From Aquisalimonas lutea (GTDB taxonomy: Bacteria > Pseudomonadota > Gammaproteobacteria > Nitrococcales > Aquisalimonadaceae), in contig NZ_JAUFPK010000001.1 of assembly GCF_030409225.1 (NCBI RefSeq), positions 39,230-103,229 of the forward strand: DNA of 64,000 bases, written 5' to 3'. The first letter of the stretch is position 1; every line of letters starts with the position of its first letter. The notes below the pieces were generated by a model. It saw only the letters and a program-made list of their open reading frames with translations. It was not told where the DNA came from and did no database searches. A program made the position numbers and the translations under genes. Positions 37,943 through 49,357 of this stretch are shown in pieces.

Positions 37943-39046
37943 ATGAGTACGAACCCCCTGAAGACCCTCGGTCAGCTGGGCCAGAGCGTCTGGTATGACA
38001 ACATTCACCGGGACATGCTGGAACGTGGCGACCTGGCGCGCCTGGTCAGCGAGGACGACCTGCGCGGCGTCACCTCGAACCCGACCATCTTCGACAAGGC
38101 CATCTCCGGCGGCGACACGTACGACCGGGCCATTGCCGACCTGCTCCGGGACGAGCCGTCCCTGTCCTCGGCGGAGCTGTTCAATCACCTGGCCATCGCG
38201 GATATCCAGGCGGCCGCGGACGTCCTGTTCCCGGTCTACGAGCGCACCGACGGCGTTGACGGCATGGTCAGCATGGAGGTGTCCCCGGAGCTCGCCCACG
38301 ACACCGAGGGCACCGTGGCCGAGGCGAGGCGCCTGTGGGCCTGGATGGACCGGCCCAACGTCATGGTCAAGGTACCGGCGACCGCCGCCGGCGTGCCGGC
38401 CATCGAGACGCTGATCGCCGAGGGCGTCAACGTCAATGTCACCCTGCTGTTCTCCCTGGATCGCTACCGCGAGGTGGTGGACGCCTACCTGGCCGGGCTG
38501 CAGCAGCGCGCCCGCCGCGGCGAGGCGGTGGCGGGCGTGCGCTCGGTGGCGAGCTTCTTCGTCAGCCGCGTGGACAGCGCCGTGGACCCTCTTCTGGACG
38601 ATTCACATGCGGAGCTCCGGGGCGCGGCCGCCATCGCCAATGCCCGCTGCGCCTACGCGCACTTCCAGGACGTCTTCGACGGCAGCCGCTTCGACGACCT
38701 CCGGGCGCTGGGCGCCCGCGAGCAGCGCCTGCTGTGGGCGAGCACCGGCACCAAGAACCCGGACTACAGCGATGTCCTGTACGTGGAGGCGCTCATCGGC
38801 GACCGCACGGTGAACACCCTGCCGCCGGCCACCTACGATGCCTACAAGGATCACGGCGACCCCCGTGCGCGCATCCAGGACGGGATGGACCAGGCGGCGG
38901 CCGTGCTCGAGCGCATCGAGCGCGCCGGCATCGATCTCGCGGAGATCACCGCGACGCTGGAACGCGACGGCGTGCAGGCGTTCCTGGACTCCTACACCAA
39001 TCTCCTCCGGAGCCTGGACGAAAAGGCGAAGGCGCTGGCCGCGTGA
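37943..39046 (+). CDS. tal: transaldolase (long form)
   Basis: Transfers a dihydroxyacetone unit between sugar phosphates in the non-oxidative pentose phosphate pathway. The 367-aa protein has GVTSNPTIFDKAI, the Schiff-base lysine in NVMVKVPATAAG, NVNVTLLFSL and LWASTGTKNPDYSD. It is about 50 residues longer than E. coli TalB and resembles the longer class of Actinobacteria, cyanobacteria and some proteobacteria. It stands alone between rsmA and apaG with its own candidate promoter. Confidence 0.95.
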   Translation: MSTNPLKTLGQLGQSVWYDNIHRDMLERGDLARLVSEDDLRGVTSNPTIFDKAISGGDTYDRAIADLLRDEPSLSSAELFNHLAIADIQAAADVLFPVYERTDGVDGMVSMEVSPELAHDTEGTVAEARRLWAWMDRPNVMVKVPATAAGVPAIETLIAEGVNVNVTLLFSLDRYREVVDAYLAGLQQRARRGEAVAGVRSVASFFVSRVDSAVDPLLDDSHAELRGAAAIANARCAYAHFQDVFDGSRFDDLRALGAREQRLLWASTGTKNPDYSDVLYVEALIGDRTVNTLPPATYDAYKDHGDPRARIQDGMDQAAAVLERIERAGIDLAEITATLERDGVQAFLDSYTNLLRSLDEKAKALAA

Positions 39047-39069
39047 AGCGGCAAGGGACCGACACAACG

Positions 39070-39459
39070 ATGACAATGACCGAAAGCACGCGCTACAGCA
39101 TCGAAGTGGATGTCGAGCCGGCCTATCTGGACGAGGAGTCCGAGCCGGAGGAAGACCGGTTCGTGTTCAGCTACACCATCACCATCCGCAACGTCGGCGA
39201 CGTCCCGGCACGGCTGATCAGCCGCCACTGGGTCATCACCAACGCCAACGGCGAGGAGCGGGAGGTGCGCGGCGACGGCGTCGTCGGCGAGCAGCCGCAC
39301 CTGGAGCCCGGCAAGGGCTTTCGCTATACCAGCGGCGCCATGCTGGAGACGCCCGTGGGAAGCATGCACGGCAGCTATGAGCTGCTGGCCGACGACGGGG
39401 TCACGTTCACGGCGGAGATCCCCGCGTTCACGCTGGCCGGCCCACGGACACTCCACTGA
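39070..39459 (+). CDS. apaG: ApaG (CorD), FN3-like protein
   Basis: A 129-aa protein of the ApaG family (fibronectin-III-like fold) with SYTITIRNVGDVPARLISRHWVITNANG and GEQPHLEPGKGFRYTSGA, and the C-terminal PAFTLAGP. Its exact role is unclear; loss has been tied to altered Co2+ and Mg2+ efflux in enterobacteria. ATGs at 39070 and 39076 are both possible starts. It precedes apaH by 14 bp, as in E. coli. Confidence 0.94.
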   Translation: MTMTESTRYSIEVDVEPAYLDEESEPEEDRFVFSYTITIRNVGDVPARLISRHWVITNANGEEREVRGDGVVGEQPHLEPGKGFRYTSGAMLETPVGSMHGSYELLADDGVTFTAEIPAFTLAGPRTLH

Positions 39460-39473
39460 CGCGCGGACACACC

Positions 39474-40316
39474 GTGGCTATCTACTGCATCGGCGACATC
39501 CAGGGGTGCAACACCGAGCTCCAGCGGCTCCTGGCGCAGCTGCGGTTCGACCCGGCCCGGGACTGCATCTGGTTCGTCGGCGACATCGTCAACCGGGGTC
39601 CGGAATCGCTGGACGCCCTGCGGTTCGTGCACTCCCTGGGTGACAGTGCCATCACCATCCTGGGCAATCACGACATTCATCTGCTGGCGGCCTGGCGGGG
39701 CTACGCGACGCTCAAGCCCGCGGACACGCTCCAGGAGGTGCTGGATGCGCCCGACTGCGAGGAGCTGCTGCACTGGCTGCGGCGGCAGCCGCTGATGCAC
39801 GAGGACCGGGACCTGGGCTACGCCATGCTGCACGCCGGTCTCTATCCCGGCTGGAGCCTGGCGGACGCCCGTTCCCTGGCGCCGGAGGCCGAGGACGCCC
39901 TGCGCGCCCCCGAGGACGCGTTCGACGCGTTCATGGCGAACCTGTACGGCGATCAGCCCGACCGCTGGTCGCCGGAGCTCGCCGGGTGGGACCGCCTGCG
40001 CTTCATCATCAATGCGTTCACGCGCATGCGCTACTGCGATGCGGAGAAGCGCATGCTCATGGATTACAAGGGCGCGCCGGACACGCGCCCGGAAGGCTAC
40101 TGGCCGTGGTTCGCCGTGCCGGGGCGTCGACCCGCCGGGGAACCCCTGACCATTGTCAGCGGCCACTGGTCCACCCTGGGGTTCGAGGAAGGCGACGATT
40201 TCATCGCCCTGGACACCGGCTGCCTGTGGGGCGGCGAGCTCACCGCGCTGCGTCTCGACGGCCCGCGGGAGCGAGTCGCCTGCAAGTGTCACGGTGCACT
40301 GACGCCGGGCGCGTGA
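39474..40316 (+). CDS. apaH: bis(5'-nucleosyl)-tetraphosphatase, symmetrical
   Basis: Hydrolyses Ap4A to two ADP and removes Np4 caps from RNA. The 280-aa metallophosphoesterase has the metal motifs GDIQGC (7-12), FVGDIVNRGP and GNHDIH, a central His in MLHAGLYPG and a late GHWSTLG. It starts at GTG 39474 and ends 30 bp before the convergent ampE. Confidence 0.95.
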   Translation: MAIYCIGDIQGCNTELQRLLAQLRFDPARDCIWFVGDIVNRGPESLDALRFVHSLGDSAITILGNHDIHLLAAWRGYATLKPADTLQEVLDAPDCEELLHWLRRQPLMHEDRDLGYAMLHAGLYPGWSLADARSLAPEAEDALRAPEDAFDAFMANLYGDQPDRWSPELAGWDRLRFIINAFTRMRYCDAEKRMLMDYKGAPDTRPEGYWPWFAVPGRRPAGEPLTIVSGHWSTLGFEEGDDFIALDTGCLWGGELTALRLDGPRERVACKCHGALTPGA

Positions 40317-40346
40317 TGGCCGTTCGGGCGGGGTGCCGCGCCCGGA

Positions 40347-41222
40347 TCAGGCCAGCCAGCCGGTCAGGGTCAGCAGGGCGATGGCGACCAGCCAGACGAC
40401 CAGGGTACGGAACAGCAGCTGCCGCGCCTCCTTCACCCAGCGTTCGGGCTCATCCAGGGCGCCGCCGTGCTCCGGGAAACGCAGGGCGCCGAACCCGGCG
40501 CCCCAGAGCACGGCCCGGTGGCTGTCGCCCTCGGTGGCACGGGCCAGCTGCCATCCCCGCCAGGCATCGCTGAGGCTCCCGGCGAGCCCCAGGGCCAGGG
40601 CCGTCAGCCGCGCCGGAATCCAGGCCAGGACCACGAACACCCGCCGGGCACTGCGCCGGAACCGCGGGCCGGGATTGGCGGCCCGGGCGCCGTAGCGCCA
40701 CGCCAGGTAGCTGACCCGGTAGAGCACGATCCCCACCGGCCCCAGCACCAGAAACCAGAAGACGGGGGCGAAGACGGTATCGCCGGCCCTCTGGAACGCC
40801 CCCGCCAGGGCCGTGCGGACCTGCCCGTCTACGTCCCGGGGCACGACCACCCCCGGTGCCAGCCTCCCCGCTTCCCGGGCGGCCGCGACGCCGTCACCCC
40901 CGGCCAGGGCCCGGTCGAGGCGCTCCAGGGAACGGTCGATGCGCCCCTCGCCCAGGGCCCAGAGCAGCAGCACGAGCCCCAGCCCGAGCTGCGGGATCCC
41001 CATGAGAACGCCGGCCAGGAGCCACTGCGCCAGGGCCACCAGGGCCACCGGCGGCAGCATCACCAGGATCAGCCCCACGGGACTGTCCCAGATCCGCGCC
41101 TGCGCCAGCCTGCCGTGCAGCCGACCCAGGCTCCCGAGCTGCCGCTGCTCGTCCCTCCAGGGGGCATGCCCGTCGATCCGGCCGTGCAGCCAGAGGGCCA
41201 CGAGAATGGTGATCAGATGCAT
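40347..41222 (-). CDS. ampE: AmpE-like regulatory membrane protein
   Basis: A 291-aa inner-membrane protein (CobD/CbiB-like superfamily) with about four membrane segments and the family features MHLITILVALWLHG at the start, FAPVFWFLVLGPVGIVLYR in the middle and a WIPARLTALALGLAG segment. AmpE lies after ampD in enterobacteria and Pseudomonas and was described as a sensory protein in beta-lactamase control; its function is not settled. The start at 41222 is 16 bp after the ampD stop. Confidence 0.85.
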   Translation of the reverse strand: MHLITILVALWLHGRIDGHAPWRDEQRQLGSLGRLHGRLAQARIWDSPVGLILVMLPPVALVALAQWLLAGVLMGIPQLGLGLVLLLWALGEGRIDRSLERLDRALAGGDGVAAAREAGRLAPGVVVPRDVDGQVRTALAGAFQRAGDTVFAPVFWFLVLGPVGIVLYRVSYLAWRYGARAANPGPRFRRSARRVFVVLAWIPARLTALALGLAGSLSDAWRGWQLARATEGDSHRAVLWGAGFGALRFPEHGGALDEPERWVKEARQLLFRTLVVWLVAIALLTLTGWLA

Positions 41223-41238
41223 GGTCGCTGCCCCCGCG

Positions 41239-41859
41239 TCAGTCGTCCCCCCGCCCGGCAAGCCCTCGCCACAGGCGCTGCCAGTCGAATGCCGGGCCAG
41301 GGTCCGTCTTGCGCCCGGGGGCGATGTCGCAGTGCCCCACGATCCGGTCCGGCCCGAGATCAGGATAGGCGGCCATCAGGGCCCGACACAACGGCACCAG
41401 GACCGAATACTGGGCCTCGCTGTAGGGATGGTCGTCCGTGCCCTCCAGCTCGATGCCCACGGAGAAGTCATTGCACGCCTCGCGCCCCTGCCAGAAGGAC
41501 CGTCCGGCATGCCAGGCGCGCCGGTGCAACGGCACGTACTGCACCAGGTCGCCGTCGCGGCGGATGAAAAGATGGGCGCTGACCCGCAGCGCGGCGATCT
41601 GTGCGTAGAACGGGTGGGCGGCGGGATCCAGGGTATTGGTGAACAGCGCATCGACGCCCCCGCCGCCGAACACGCCCGGGGGCAGGCTGATGCCGTGGAG
41701 CACCACCAGCTCCGGGCGCGCGCCGTCCGGGCGTGCGTCCTGGTTGGGCGAGTGCGCCCGGAGCGCGCCCTGTACGCAGCCACTGGCCACATCCACGCTC
41801 AGTCCTGTTCCCGTCGCCACGTCCCGGCTCCCGTGAGGCCCGGCAACGGATGCTACCAT
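41239..41859 (-). CDS. ampD: 1,6-anhydro-N-acetylmuramyl-L-alanine amidase
   Basis: Cytosolic zinc amidase that cuts the stem peptide from recycled anhydromuropeptides and so keeps the AmpR inducer level low. The 206-aa protein has the zinc ligands His55 (VVLHGISLPP), His176 (GHCDIAPGRK) and Asp186 (TDPGP), with spacings equal to those of enterobacterial AmpD (34, 154, 164). An N-terminal extension of about 20 residues precedes the core. No ampR or ampC is in the window. Confidence 0.94.
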   Translation of the reverse strand: MVASVAGPHGSRDVATGTGLSVDVASGCVQGALRAHSPNQDARPDGARPELVVLHGISLPPGVFGGGGVDALFTNTLDPAAHPFYAQIAALRVSAHLFIRRDGDLVQYVPLHRRAWHAGRSFWQGREACNDFSVGIELEGTDDHPYSEAQYSVLVPLCRALMAAYPDLGPDRIVGHCDIAPGRKTDPGPAFDWQRLWRGLAGRGDD

Positions 41860-41912
41860 GACCGTCAGGCAACCGGGTGACGGCCGTCACCCCGCGATTC
41901 CCGGAGTCCCCC

Positions 41913-43970
<2,058 letters not shown>

Positions 43971-44023
43971 CAGCGACGGTTGCTTCTATACTGCCGGGAA
44001 TCCCCGGACGGCGGGAGGTCCCC

Positions 44024-44875
44024 ATGACGCCGGATACCATGGTCGCTCGGCTGGACAACCTGGTTTCGTTCCCGGACGCCTACTACCGGGTCGAGCACCT
44101 GATCGCCGATCCCTACGCCACCTTCTCGGAGATCGGCGCCGCCCTCAGCGGCGACCCGGCCATGGCGAGCCGCGTCCTGGGCGTGGTCAACAGCGCCTTC
44201 TACGGTTTCCCCAGCCGCATCGACTCCATCCCCATGGCGATCACCATCATCGGCACGCGGGGGCTGCGCGACCTGATGCTGGGCATGGCGGTGGCCCGGC
44301 AGTTCCGGAACATCGGCACTGATCTGGTGGACATGGAGCGCTTCTGGGAGCACTCCATCTACTGCGGCCTCATGGCCCGGGCCCTGGGGCGGGAGGCGGG
44401 CGCGCAGGAGGCGGAGCGGCTGTTCCTGGCAGGGTTGTTCCACGACCTGGGCAAGCTGGTGATCTACCAGGTCGTCCCGGCCGAGGCGGAGGCCATACTG
44501 CGGGAGCTCGCCGGCGGCGACCGGCCCCTGCAGGAGCTGGAACGGAGGCGTCTGGGCTGCGACCACGCCGAGGTGGGTCACGAGCTCCTGCGCCGCTGGC
44601 AGATGCCGGCCATGCTCCAGGAGGCAGTCGCCTGGCACCACGCACCCGACCGGGCCGCGGAGCATCCGCAGGCGACGGCCCTGGTTCACGTGGCGGATGC
44701 CCTGGCCCAGCGCGTGGAATCCGGCTACCGCTTCACCCCCGGGGAAGACGGCGAGGCCGTCCACCCGGCCGCCCGTTCCCTGGCGCCGAAGGACGAGGCG
44801 ACCCGGGAGCGATTGCGCCTGACGGTGGACCTGGAGACGGTGGAGCTCTACGAGCTGCTGTTCGCCGAGCCCTGA
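44024..44875 (+). CDS. HDOD-domain protein
   Basis: A 283-aa protein made essentially of one HDOD domain (about 15-215), a relative of HD phosphohydrolases seen in signal-transduction proteins; LFLAGLFHDLGKLVIYQVVP keeps an HD pair, which many HDOD proteins have lost. The N-terminal helices carry DPAMASRVLGVVNSAFYGFP. There is no receiver or GGDEF domain, so any input must come from a partner. The start has a strong GGGAGG 7 nt upstream, and TATACT lies at 43987-43992. Its last 28 bp overlap the 3' end of purD on the other strand. Confidence 0.88.
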   Translation: MTPDTMVARLDNLVSFPDAYYRVEHLIADPYATFSEIGAALSGDPAMASRVLGVVNSAFYGFPSRIDSIPMAITIIGTRGLRDLMLGMAVARQFRNIGTDLVDMERFWEHSIYCGLMARALGREAGAQEAERLFLAGLFHDLGKLVIYQVVPAEAEAILRELAGGDRPLQELERRRLGCDHAEVGHELLRRWQMPAMLQEAVAWHHAPDRAAEHPQATALVHVADALAQRVESGYRFTPGEDGEAVHPAARSLAPKDEATRERLRLTVDLETVELYELLFAEP

Positions 44876-46155
44876 TCCCGGCCCACGGCCCGGTAGCCGA
44901 TATCCCGGCGGAAGTACACGCCGTCCCAGTGGATGCCCTCGGCCAGGGCGTAGGCATTGGCCCGCGCATCGGCGACGCTGTCGCCCAGGGCGCACGCGCA
45001 CAGCACGCGGCCGCCGCTGGTGACGATGGCGCCGGTCTCGTCCAGCGCCGTGCCGGCGTGGAACACCTTACGTCCCGGCGCCTCCGTCTCCGGCAGGCCG
45101 TGGATGACATCCCCCTTGCGGTAGCTGCCCGGGTAGCCGCCGGCGGTCATGACCACGCCCAGGCCCGCCTGCGGCGTCCAGTCGGCGCTGGCGGCATCCA
45201 GGCGGCCGTCCAGCGCGGCGTCACACAGCTCGGTGAGGTCCGACTGCAGACGCATGAGCAACGGCTGGGCCTCGGGATCACCCAGCCGGCAGTTGAACTC
45301 CAGCACCCGCGGCGTGCCGTCGGGGGTGATCATCAAGCCGGCGTAGAGAAAGCCGGTATACGGCTGCCCCTCGGCGGCCATCCCCGCCACCGTGGGCCGG
45401 ATGACCTCCTCCATGACCCGCCGGTGCACGGCGTCGGTGACCACCGGCGCCGGCGAGTAGGCGCCCATGCCGCCGGTATTGGGCCCGACGTCGCCCTCGT
45501 CGCGGGGCTTGTGGTCCTGGGACGAGGCCAGCGGCAGGGCGTGCTCGCCGTCCACCAGGCAGATGAAGCTGGCTTCCTCGCCTTCCAGGAAATCCTCGAT
45601 CACCACCCGGGCCCCGGCCTCGCCGAAGACGCTGGCGTCCAGCATGCTGTCCACCGCCGCCAGCGCCTCGTCCACGGTGCCCGCCACGACCACGCCCTTG
45701 CCGGCGGCCAGGCCGTCCGCCTTGACCACCAGCGGCGCACCCCGCTCGGTGATGTAGTGATACGCCTCGCCGGGATCGGTGAAGCTGGCATAGCCGGCCG
45801 TGGGGATGCCGTGACGCTCCAGGAAGGCCTTGCTGAAGGCCTTGGACCCTTCCAGCTGCGCCGCGGCCATGGTCGGCCCGAAGCAGCGCAGCCCCGCCTC
45901 GCGGAACGCATCCACCACGCCCACGACCAGTGGCGCCTCCGGGCCGACGATGGTCAGCCCCACGTCGTAGTCCCGTGCCAGGGCGACCAGCGCCGGCACG
46001 TCCTCGGCGCCCACCTGGACATTGACGCATTTCGGCTCGCCGGCCGTACCGGCATTGCCGGGAGCCACGTAGACGGTGTCCACGCGCGGCGAGCGGGCCG
46101 CCGACCAGGCCAGCGCATGCTCGCGTCCGCCGCCGCCGATAATCAGTACGTTCAT
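44848..46155 (-). CDS. purD: phosphoribosylamine-glycine ligase
   Basis: Second step of purine synthesis: joins phosphoribosylamine and glycine using ATP. The 435-aa ATP-grasp protein starts MNVLIIGGGGREHALAW and has PLVVKADGLAAGKGVVVAG, EASFICLVDGEHALPLASSQDHK in parts, and LEFNCRLGDPEAQPLL. The start at 46155 matches the family; five further residues upstream are open. It is 24 bp after purH and its 3' end overlaps the convergent HDOD gene by 28 bp. Confidence 0.96.
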   Translation of the reverse strand: MNVLIIGGGGREHALAWSAARSPRVDTVYVAPGNAGTAGEPKCVNVQVGAEDVPALVALARDYDVGLTIVGPEAPLVVGVVDAFREAGLRCFGPTMAAAQLEGSKAFSKAFLERHGIPTAGYASFTDPGEAYHYITERGAPLVVKADGLAAGKGVVVAGTVDEALAAVDSMLDASVFGEAGARVVIEDFLEGEEASFICLVDGEHALPLASSQDHKPRDEGDVGPNTGGMGAYSPAPVVTDAVHRRVMEEVIRPTVAGMAAEGQPYTGFLYAGLMITPDGTPRVLEFNCRLGDPEAQPLLMRLQSDLTELCDAALDGRLDAASADWTPQAGLGVVMTAGGYPGSYRKGDVIHGLPETEAPGRKVFHAGTALDETGAIVTSGGRVLCACALGDSVADARANAYALAEGIHWDGVYFRRDIGYRAVGRDQGSANSSS

Positions 46156-46179
46156 GGTGACTGCACCCAACGCTGCCTG

Positions 46180-47760
46180 TCAGTGCCGGAAATGGCGCAT
46201 GCCGGTGAAGACCATGGCCATGCCGTGCTCGTCCGCCGCCGCGATGACCTCGTCGTCGCGTACCGATCCGCCCGGCTGGATCACCGCCCGGATGCCGGCC
46301 TCGGCGGCCTGGTCGATGCCGTCCCGGAACGGGAAGAAGGCGTCCGAGGCCATCACCGCCCCGGCGACCTCCAGCCCGGCATCGATGGCCTTGTCCCGTG
46401 CCAGGCGCGCGCTCCACACCCGCGACATCTGGCCGGCGCCGATGCCGATGGTACCGCCGTCGCGCCCGTATACGATGGCATTGGACTTGACGAAGCGCAC
46501 CACCTCCCAGACGAAGCGCAGATCCCGCAGCGTCTGCGCATCGGGCTGCACAGTGGTGACCACGCGCAGGTCGGCATCGGCGACGAAGCCGATGTCGCTG
46601 TCCTGCACCAGCAGGCCGCCGGTGACCCGCTTGTAGTCCGCCTGCCCCTGGCGCTGCCCGTGCCACTCGCCGCACACCAGCAGACGCACGTTGCGGCGGG
46701 CGGCGACGATCTCCGGCACGCCGTCGGCCACCGCGGGCGCGATGATCACCTCGACGAACTGGCGCTCGACGATGGCATGCGCGGTGGCCGCATCCAGGGT
46801 CCGGTTCACGGCGATGATGCCGCCGAACGCCGATACCGGGTCGCACGCGAAGGCGCGCTCGTAGGCGCGGGCCAGATCCCCCGCTTCGGCGGCGCCGCAC
46901 GGATTGGCGTGCTTGACGATCACGCAGGCCGGATCCCGGAAGCGCTTGACGCACTCCAGGGCCGCGTCGGTGTCGGCGACGTTGTTGAACGACAGCTCCT
47001 TGCCCTGGAGCTGGCGGGCCGTGGCCACGCAGGGCTCGGCGGGCGCCGGCTCGCGGTAGAACGCGGCGCTCTGGTGGGGGTTCTCGCCGTAGCGCATGCT
47101 CTGCACCCGCTGGAACTGGAGGTTCAGCGTCCGCGGATAGCCCTCCGGCTGCAGGTCGGCGTTGAGCCGGCCCAGATGGGAGGCGATGGCGCCGTCATAG
47201 GCCGCGGTGTGCTCGAAGGCCTTGACCGCCAGCTCCAGGCGCAGGTCGAAGCGCAGGCCCCGCTCGCGCGCGAGCGCCTCCAGGACGCGCGGATAGTCCG
47301 CCGGATCGGTCACCACGCCGACGCCGTCGTGATTCTTGGCCGCCGCCCGCAGCATGGCGGGCCCGCCGATGTCGATGTTCTCCACGGCGTCGGCAAAGCT
47401 GCTGTCCGGCCGCGCCACCGCCTCCCGGAAAGGATAGAGATTCACCACCAGGAGATCGATGGGCTCGATGCCGTGCTCCGCCATGACGGCATCGTCGATG
47501 CCCCGACGTCCGAGCAGGCCGCCGTGCACGGCGGGATGGAGGGTCTTCACCCGTCCGGCCATGATCTCGGGAAACCCGGTCAGGTCCTCGACCTCGCGCA
47601 CCGCCAGGCCGTCGTCGCGCAGGGCGCGCGCGGTGCCGCCGGTGGAGATCAGCTCGATGCCGTGCCCGGCCAGGGCACGGGCGAGATCAACGATCCCCGT
47701 CTTGTCGGAGACACTGATCAGGGCGCGGCGCACGGGGCGCAGACCGGCGGTGGCAGTCAT
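46180..47760 (-). CDS. purH: bifunctional AICAR transformylase/IMP cyclohydrolase
   Basis: Last two steps of IMP synthesis in one 526-aa protein. The N-terminal cyclohydrolase domain has [23 protein letters not shown] and [15 protein letters not shown]. The C-terminal transformylase has [24 protein letters not shown] and [11 protein letters not shown]. It lies between fis and purD on the same strand, a gammaproteobacterial order. Confidence 0.97.
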   Translation of the reverse strand: MTATAGLRPVRRALISVSDKTGIVDLARALAGHGIELISTGGTARALRDDGLAVREVEDLTGFPEIMAGRVKTLHPAVHGGLLGRRGIDDAVMAEHGIEPIDLLVVNLYPFREAVARPDSSFADAVENIDIGGPAMLRAAAKNHDGVGVVTDPADYPRVLEALARERGLRFDLRLELAVKAFEHTAAYDGAIASHLGRLNADLQPEGYPRTLNLQFQRVQSMRYGENPHQSAAFYREPAPAEPCVATARQLQGKELSFNNVADTDAALECVKRFRDPACVIVKHANPCGAAEAGDLARAYERAFACDPVSAFGGIIAVNRTLDAATAHAIVERQFVEVIIAPAVADGVPEIVAARRNVRLLVCGEWHGQRQGQADYKRVTGGLLVQDSDIGFVADADLRVVTTVQPDAQTLRDLRFVWEVVRFVKSNAIVYGRDGGTIGIGAGQMSRVWSARLARDKAIDAGLEVAGAVMASDAFFPFRDGIDQAAEAGIRAVIQPGGSVRDDEVIAAADEHGMAMVFTGMRHFRH

Positions 47761-47811
47761 GGTGAACGGGATCCTCGGTTGGTCAGGGTCGGCATGTTCC
47801 CCCGGGAGCGG

Positions 47812-48102
47812 TCAGGTGCGGATATCGTACTGCAGCAGCTTCTTGCGCAGGGTGCCGCGGTTCAGGCCCAGAAGGCGGGCAGCGCGGGTCTGGTTGCCCT
47901 GGCAGTGGTCCAGCACCGCCCGCAGCAGCGGCGGCTCCACCTGGGACAGCACGAGATCGTGGAGATCGCTGCAGTCGTGCCCGTCCAGCTGGTACAGGTA
48001 CTCGCGCACGGCCTGGTCCACACACGCCCGGATGGGGCCTACGCCGGTTTCGTCATCGGCCTGCTGCAATCGACTTGCCTGCTCGCTCATGGCGGTTGTC
48101 AT
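47812..48102 (-). CDS. fis: DNA-binding protein Fis
   Basis: Nucleoid protein and growth-phase regulator that bends DNA at rRNA, tRNA and many other promoters. The 96-aa protein has the N-terminal beta-hairpin region and the C-terminal helix-turn-helix QGNQTRAARLLGLNRGTLRKKLLQY. The start may be the ATG at 48102 or at 48090 (MSEQASRLQQ). It sits downstream of the prmA and DUF3426 genes; in E. coli dusB occupies the place of the DUF3426 gene. Confidence 0.95.
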   Translation of the reverse strand: MTTAMSEQASRLQQADDETGVGPIRACVDQAVREYLYQLDGHDCSDLHDLVLSQVEPPLLRAVLDHCQGNQTRAARLLGLNRGTLRKKLLQYDIRT

Positions 48103-48229
48103 CCTGGATCACGGCTGTGGACTGCCGGACATGCACCGGAGTGGAGAGGGCCGGCATGATACCCCAAAGGCGGCGCCCGGGAAACGCCGCGCCCGACTCG
48201 TCCGGGGGCCTGGAGCCCGTTACGGGGAC

Positions 48230-49288
48230 CTAGCGCAGGTCGAAGATGTACTGCCGTGCGCCCGTGCCCGGATCCTCGAGGACCAGCCGCACCCGGCTCG
48301 TCGCCCCGGGTGCCATGCCCGCCGTCCAGTCGCGCCGTCCCGCCCCGTCGCCGAGATAGTCCTCGGGGTGGAACCAGCGCTCCCCCGAAATATTCTGGTT
48401 ATTATCCAGAAGTGACAGCTGAAGCAAAGGGTACGGTTGCCGGAAGGAGGCATCATTGACCAGCGCAGCGGTCGCGACCAGGGCGCCGGGGATCTCCGGA
48501 TGCTCGGTCACCCGTCCCCGAACCAGGCGAATGGCGTCGACATCCCGCATCAGCGGCAGCTCGCAGCCGGCGACGCTGCACATCGCCTCCAGCCAGGGGC
48601 GCCAGCGCGCGTCGCCGGCGAGATCGTCGCGCATGACATAGGCGGCCTGGAGCCCCAGCGTCGCCGTCAGCAGGACGATCCCCGCCAGCCAGCCGTACCG
48701 CCGTGACCGGCGCGCCGGTGCAGCCGGCGGCGCACTCTCGATCTCCATGCGGGAGAGATCGTGCCAGTCCGCCGCCAGGCCGGCCCCCATGGCCACCCCG
48801 GGGTCCGGCTCGGGCACGCCCGCGGGTCCGGCCTCGGGGGCGTCCGCCGCGGCTGCGGCAGCATCTGCTTGCACCGGTGCATGCGCCGACGCGTCGGCCC
48901 GGTGGCCCGCGCCCGCGCTCGGTTCGGGGGCAGCCGCCGCTGACCCCGGCGATGCCGCCGGCGACCGGGACGCGGACGAGCGCCCGGAATGCCCGGGGAT
49001 CACCGGAACCGGCCCGGAGAGCCAGTCGATCTGGCGCCGGCGGGGGGCCGCGGCAGGCTCGGGTTCGGACTCGGGTTCGGACTCCGGCTCCGGCTCCGGT
49101 TCCGGTTCCGGTTCCGGTTCCGGTTCCGGCAACAAGGCTGCCATGGCCTCGGGGAGCGCGGTCGCCAGGCGGCGGCGGGCGTCGAAGGCCCGCAGGCAGT
49201 AGCCGCAGCACACCACCCCGTCCGCGCAGGCGAGTTCCTGCTCGCTCACCCGGAAAACGGTGGCACAGGTGGGGCACTGGGTGTACAT
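48230..49288 (-). CDS. zinc-ribbon and DUF3426 membrane protein
   Basis: A 352-aa protein with four parts: an N-terminal zinc ribbon of the MJ0042 type (Cys5, 8, 28, 31); an acidic Pro-Glu/Ser-Glu repeat (55-78) coded by a hexanucleotide microsatellite; a long Ala/Pro/Glu-rich disordered linker; and a membrane segment (about 199-219) followed by a DUF3426 domain with VTEHPEIPGALVATAALVND and LLQLSLLDNNQNISGERWF. Cytoplasmic zinc ribbon and periplasmic C-terminus are inferred. Family function is unknown; the gene is regularly found between prmA and fis. Confidence 0.86.
   Translation of the reverse strand: MYTQCPTCATVFRVSEQELACADGVVCCGYCLRAFDARRRLATALPEAMAALLPEPEPEPEPEPEPEPESEPESEPEPAAAPRRRQIDWLSGPVPVIPGHSGRSSASRSPAASPGSAAAAPEPSAGAGHRADASAHAPVQADAAAAAADAPEAGPAGVPEPDPGVAMGAGLAADWHDLSRMEIESAPPAAPARRSRRYGWLAGIVLLTATLGLQAAYVMRDDLAGDARWRPWLEAMCSVAGCELPLMRDVDAIRLVRGRVTEHPEIPGALVATAALVNDASFRQPYPLLQLSLLDNNQNISGERWFHPEDYLGDGAGRRDWTAGMAPGATSRVRLVLEDPGTGARQYIFDLR
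49056..49130 (+). repeat. Hexanucleotide tract (5 GGTTCC, 2 GGCTCC and variants)
   Basis: Five perfect GGTTCC units (49098-49127) follow two GGCTCC units (49086-49097) and a less regular upstream part. On the minus strand they encode the Glu-Pro repeat of the DUF3426 protein. Because the period is a multiple of 3, slippage would change repeat length without breaking the frame. Confidence 0.88.
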
Positions 49289-49357
49289 GGCTGCGTCCGG
49301 CGGCCGCCTCGTCAGGGTTGCATTGTCGGGACGCCCGTACGGACTGTAAAGAAGAAC

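Noticed and set aside
41239-41859. Beta-lactamase regulation locus because of ampD-ampE
   Set aside because: No ampR or ampC is present; AmpD alone is a housekeeping recycling enzyme.
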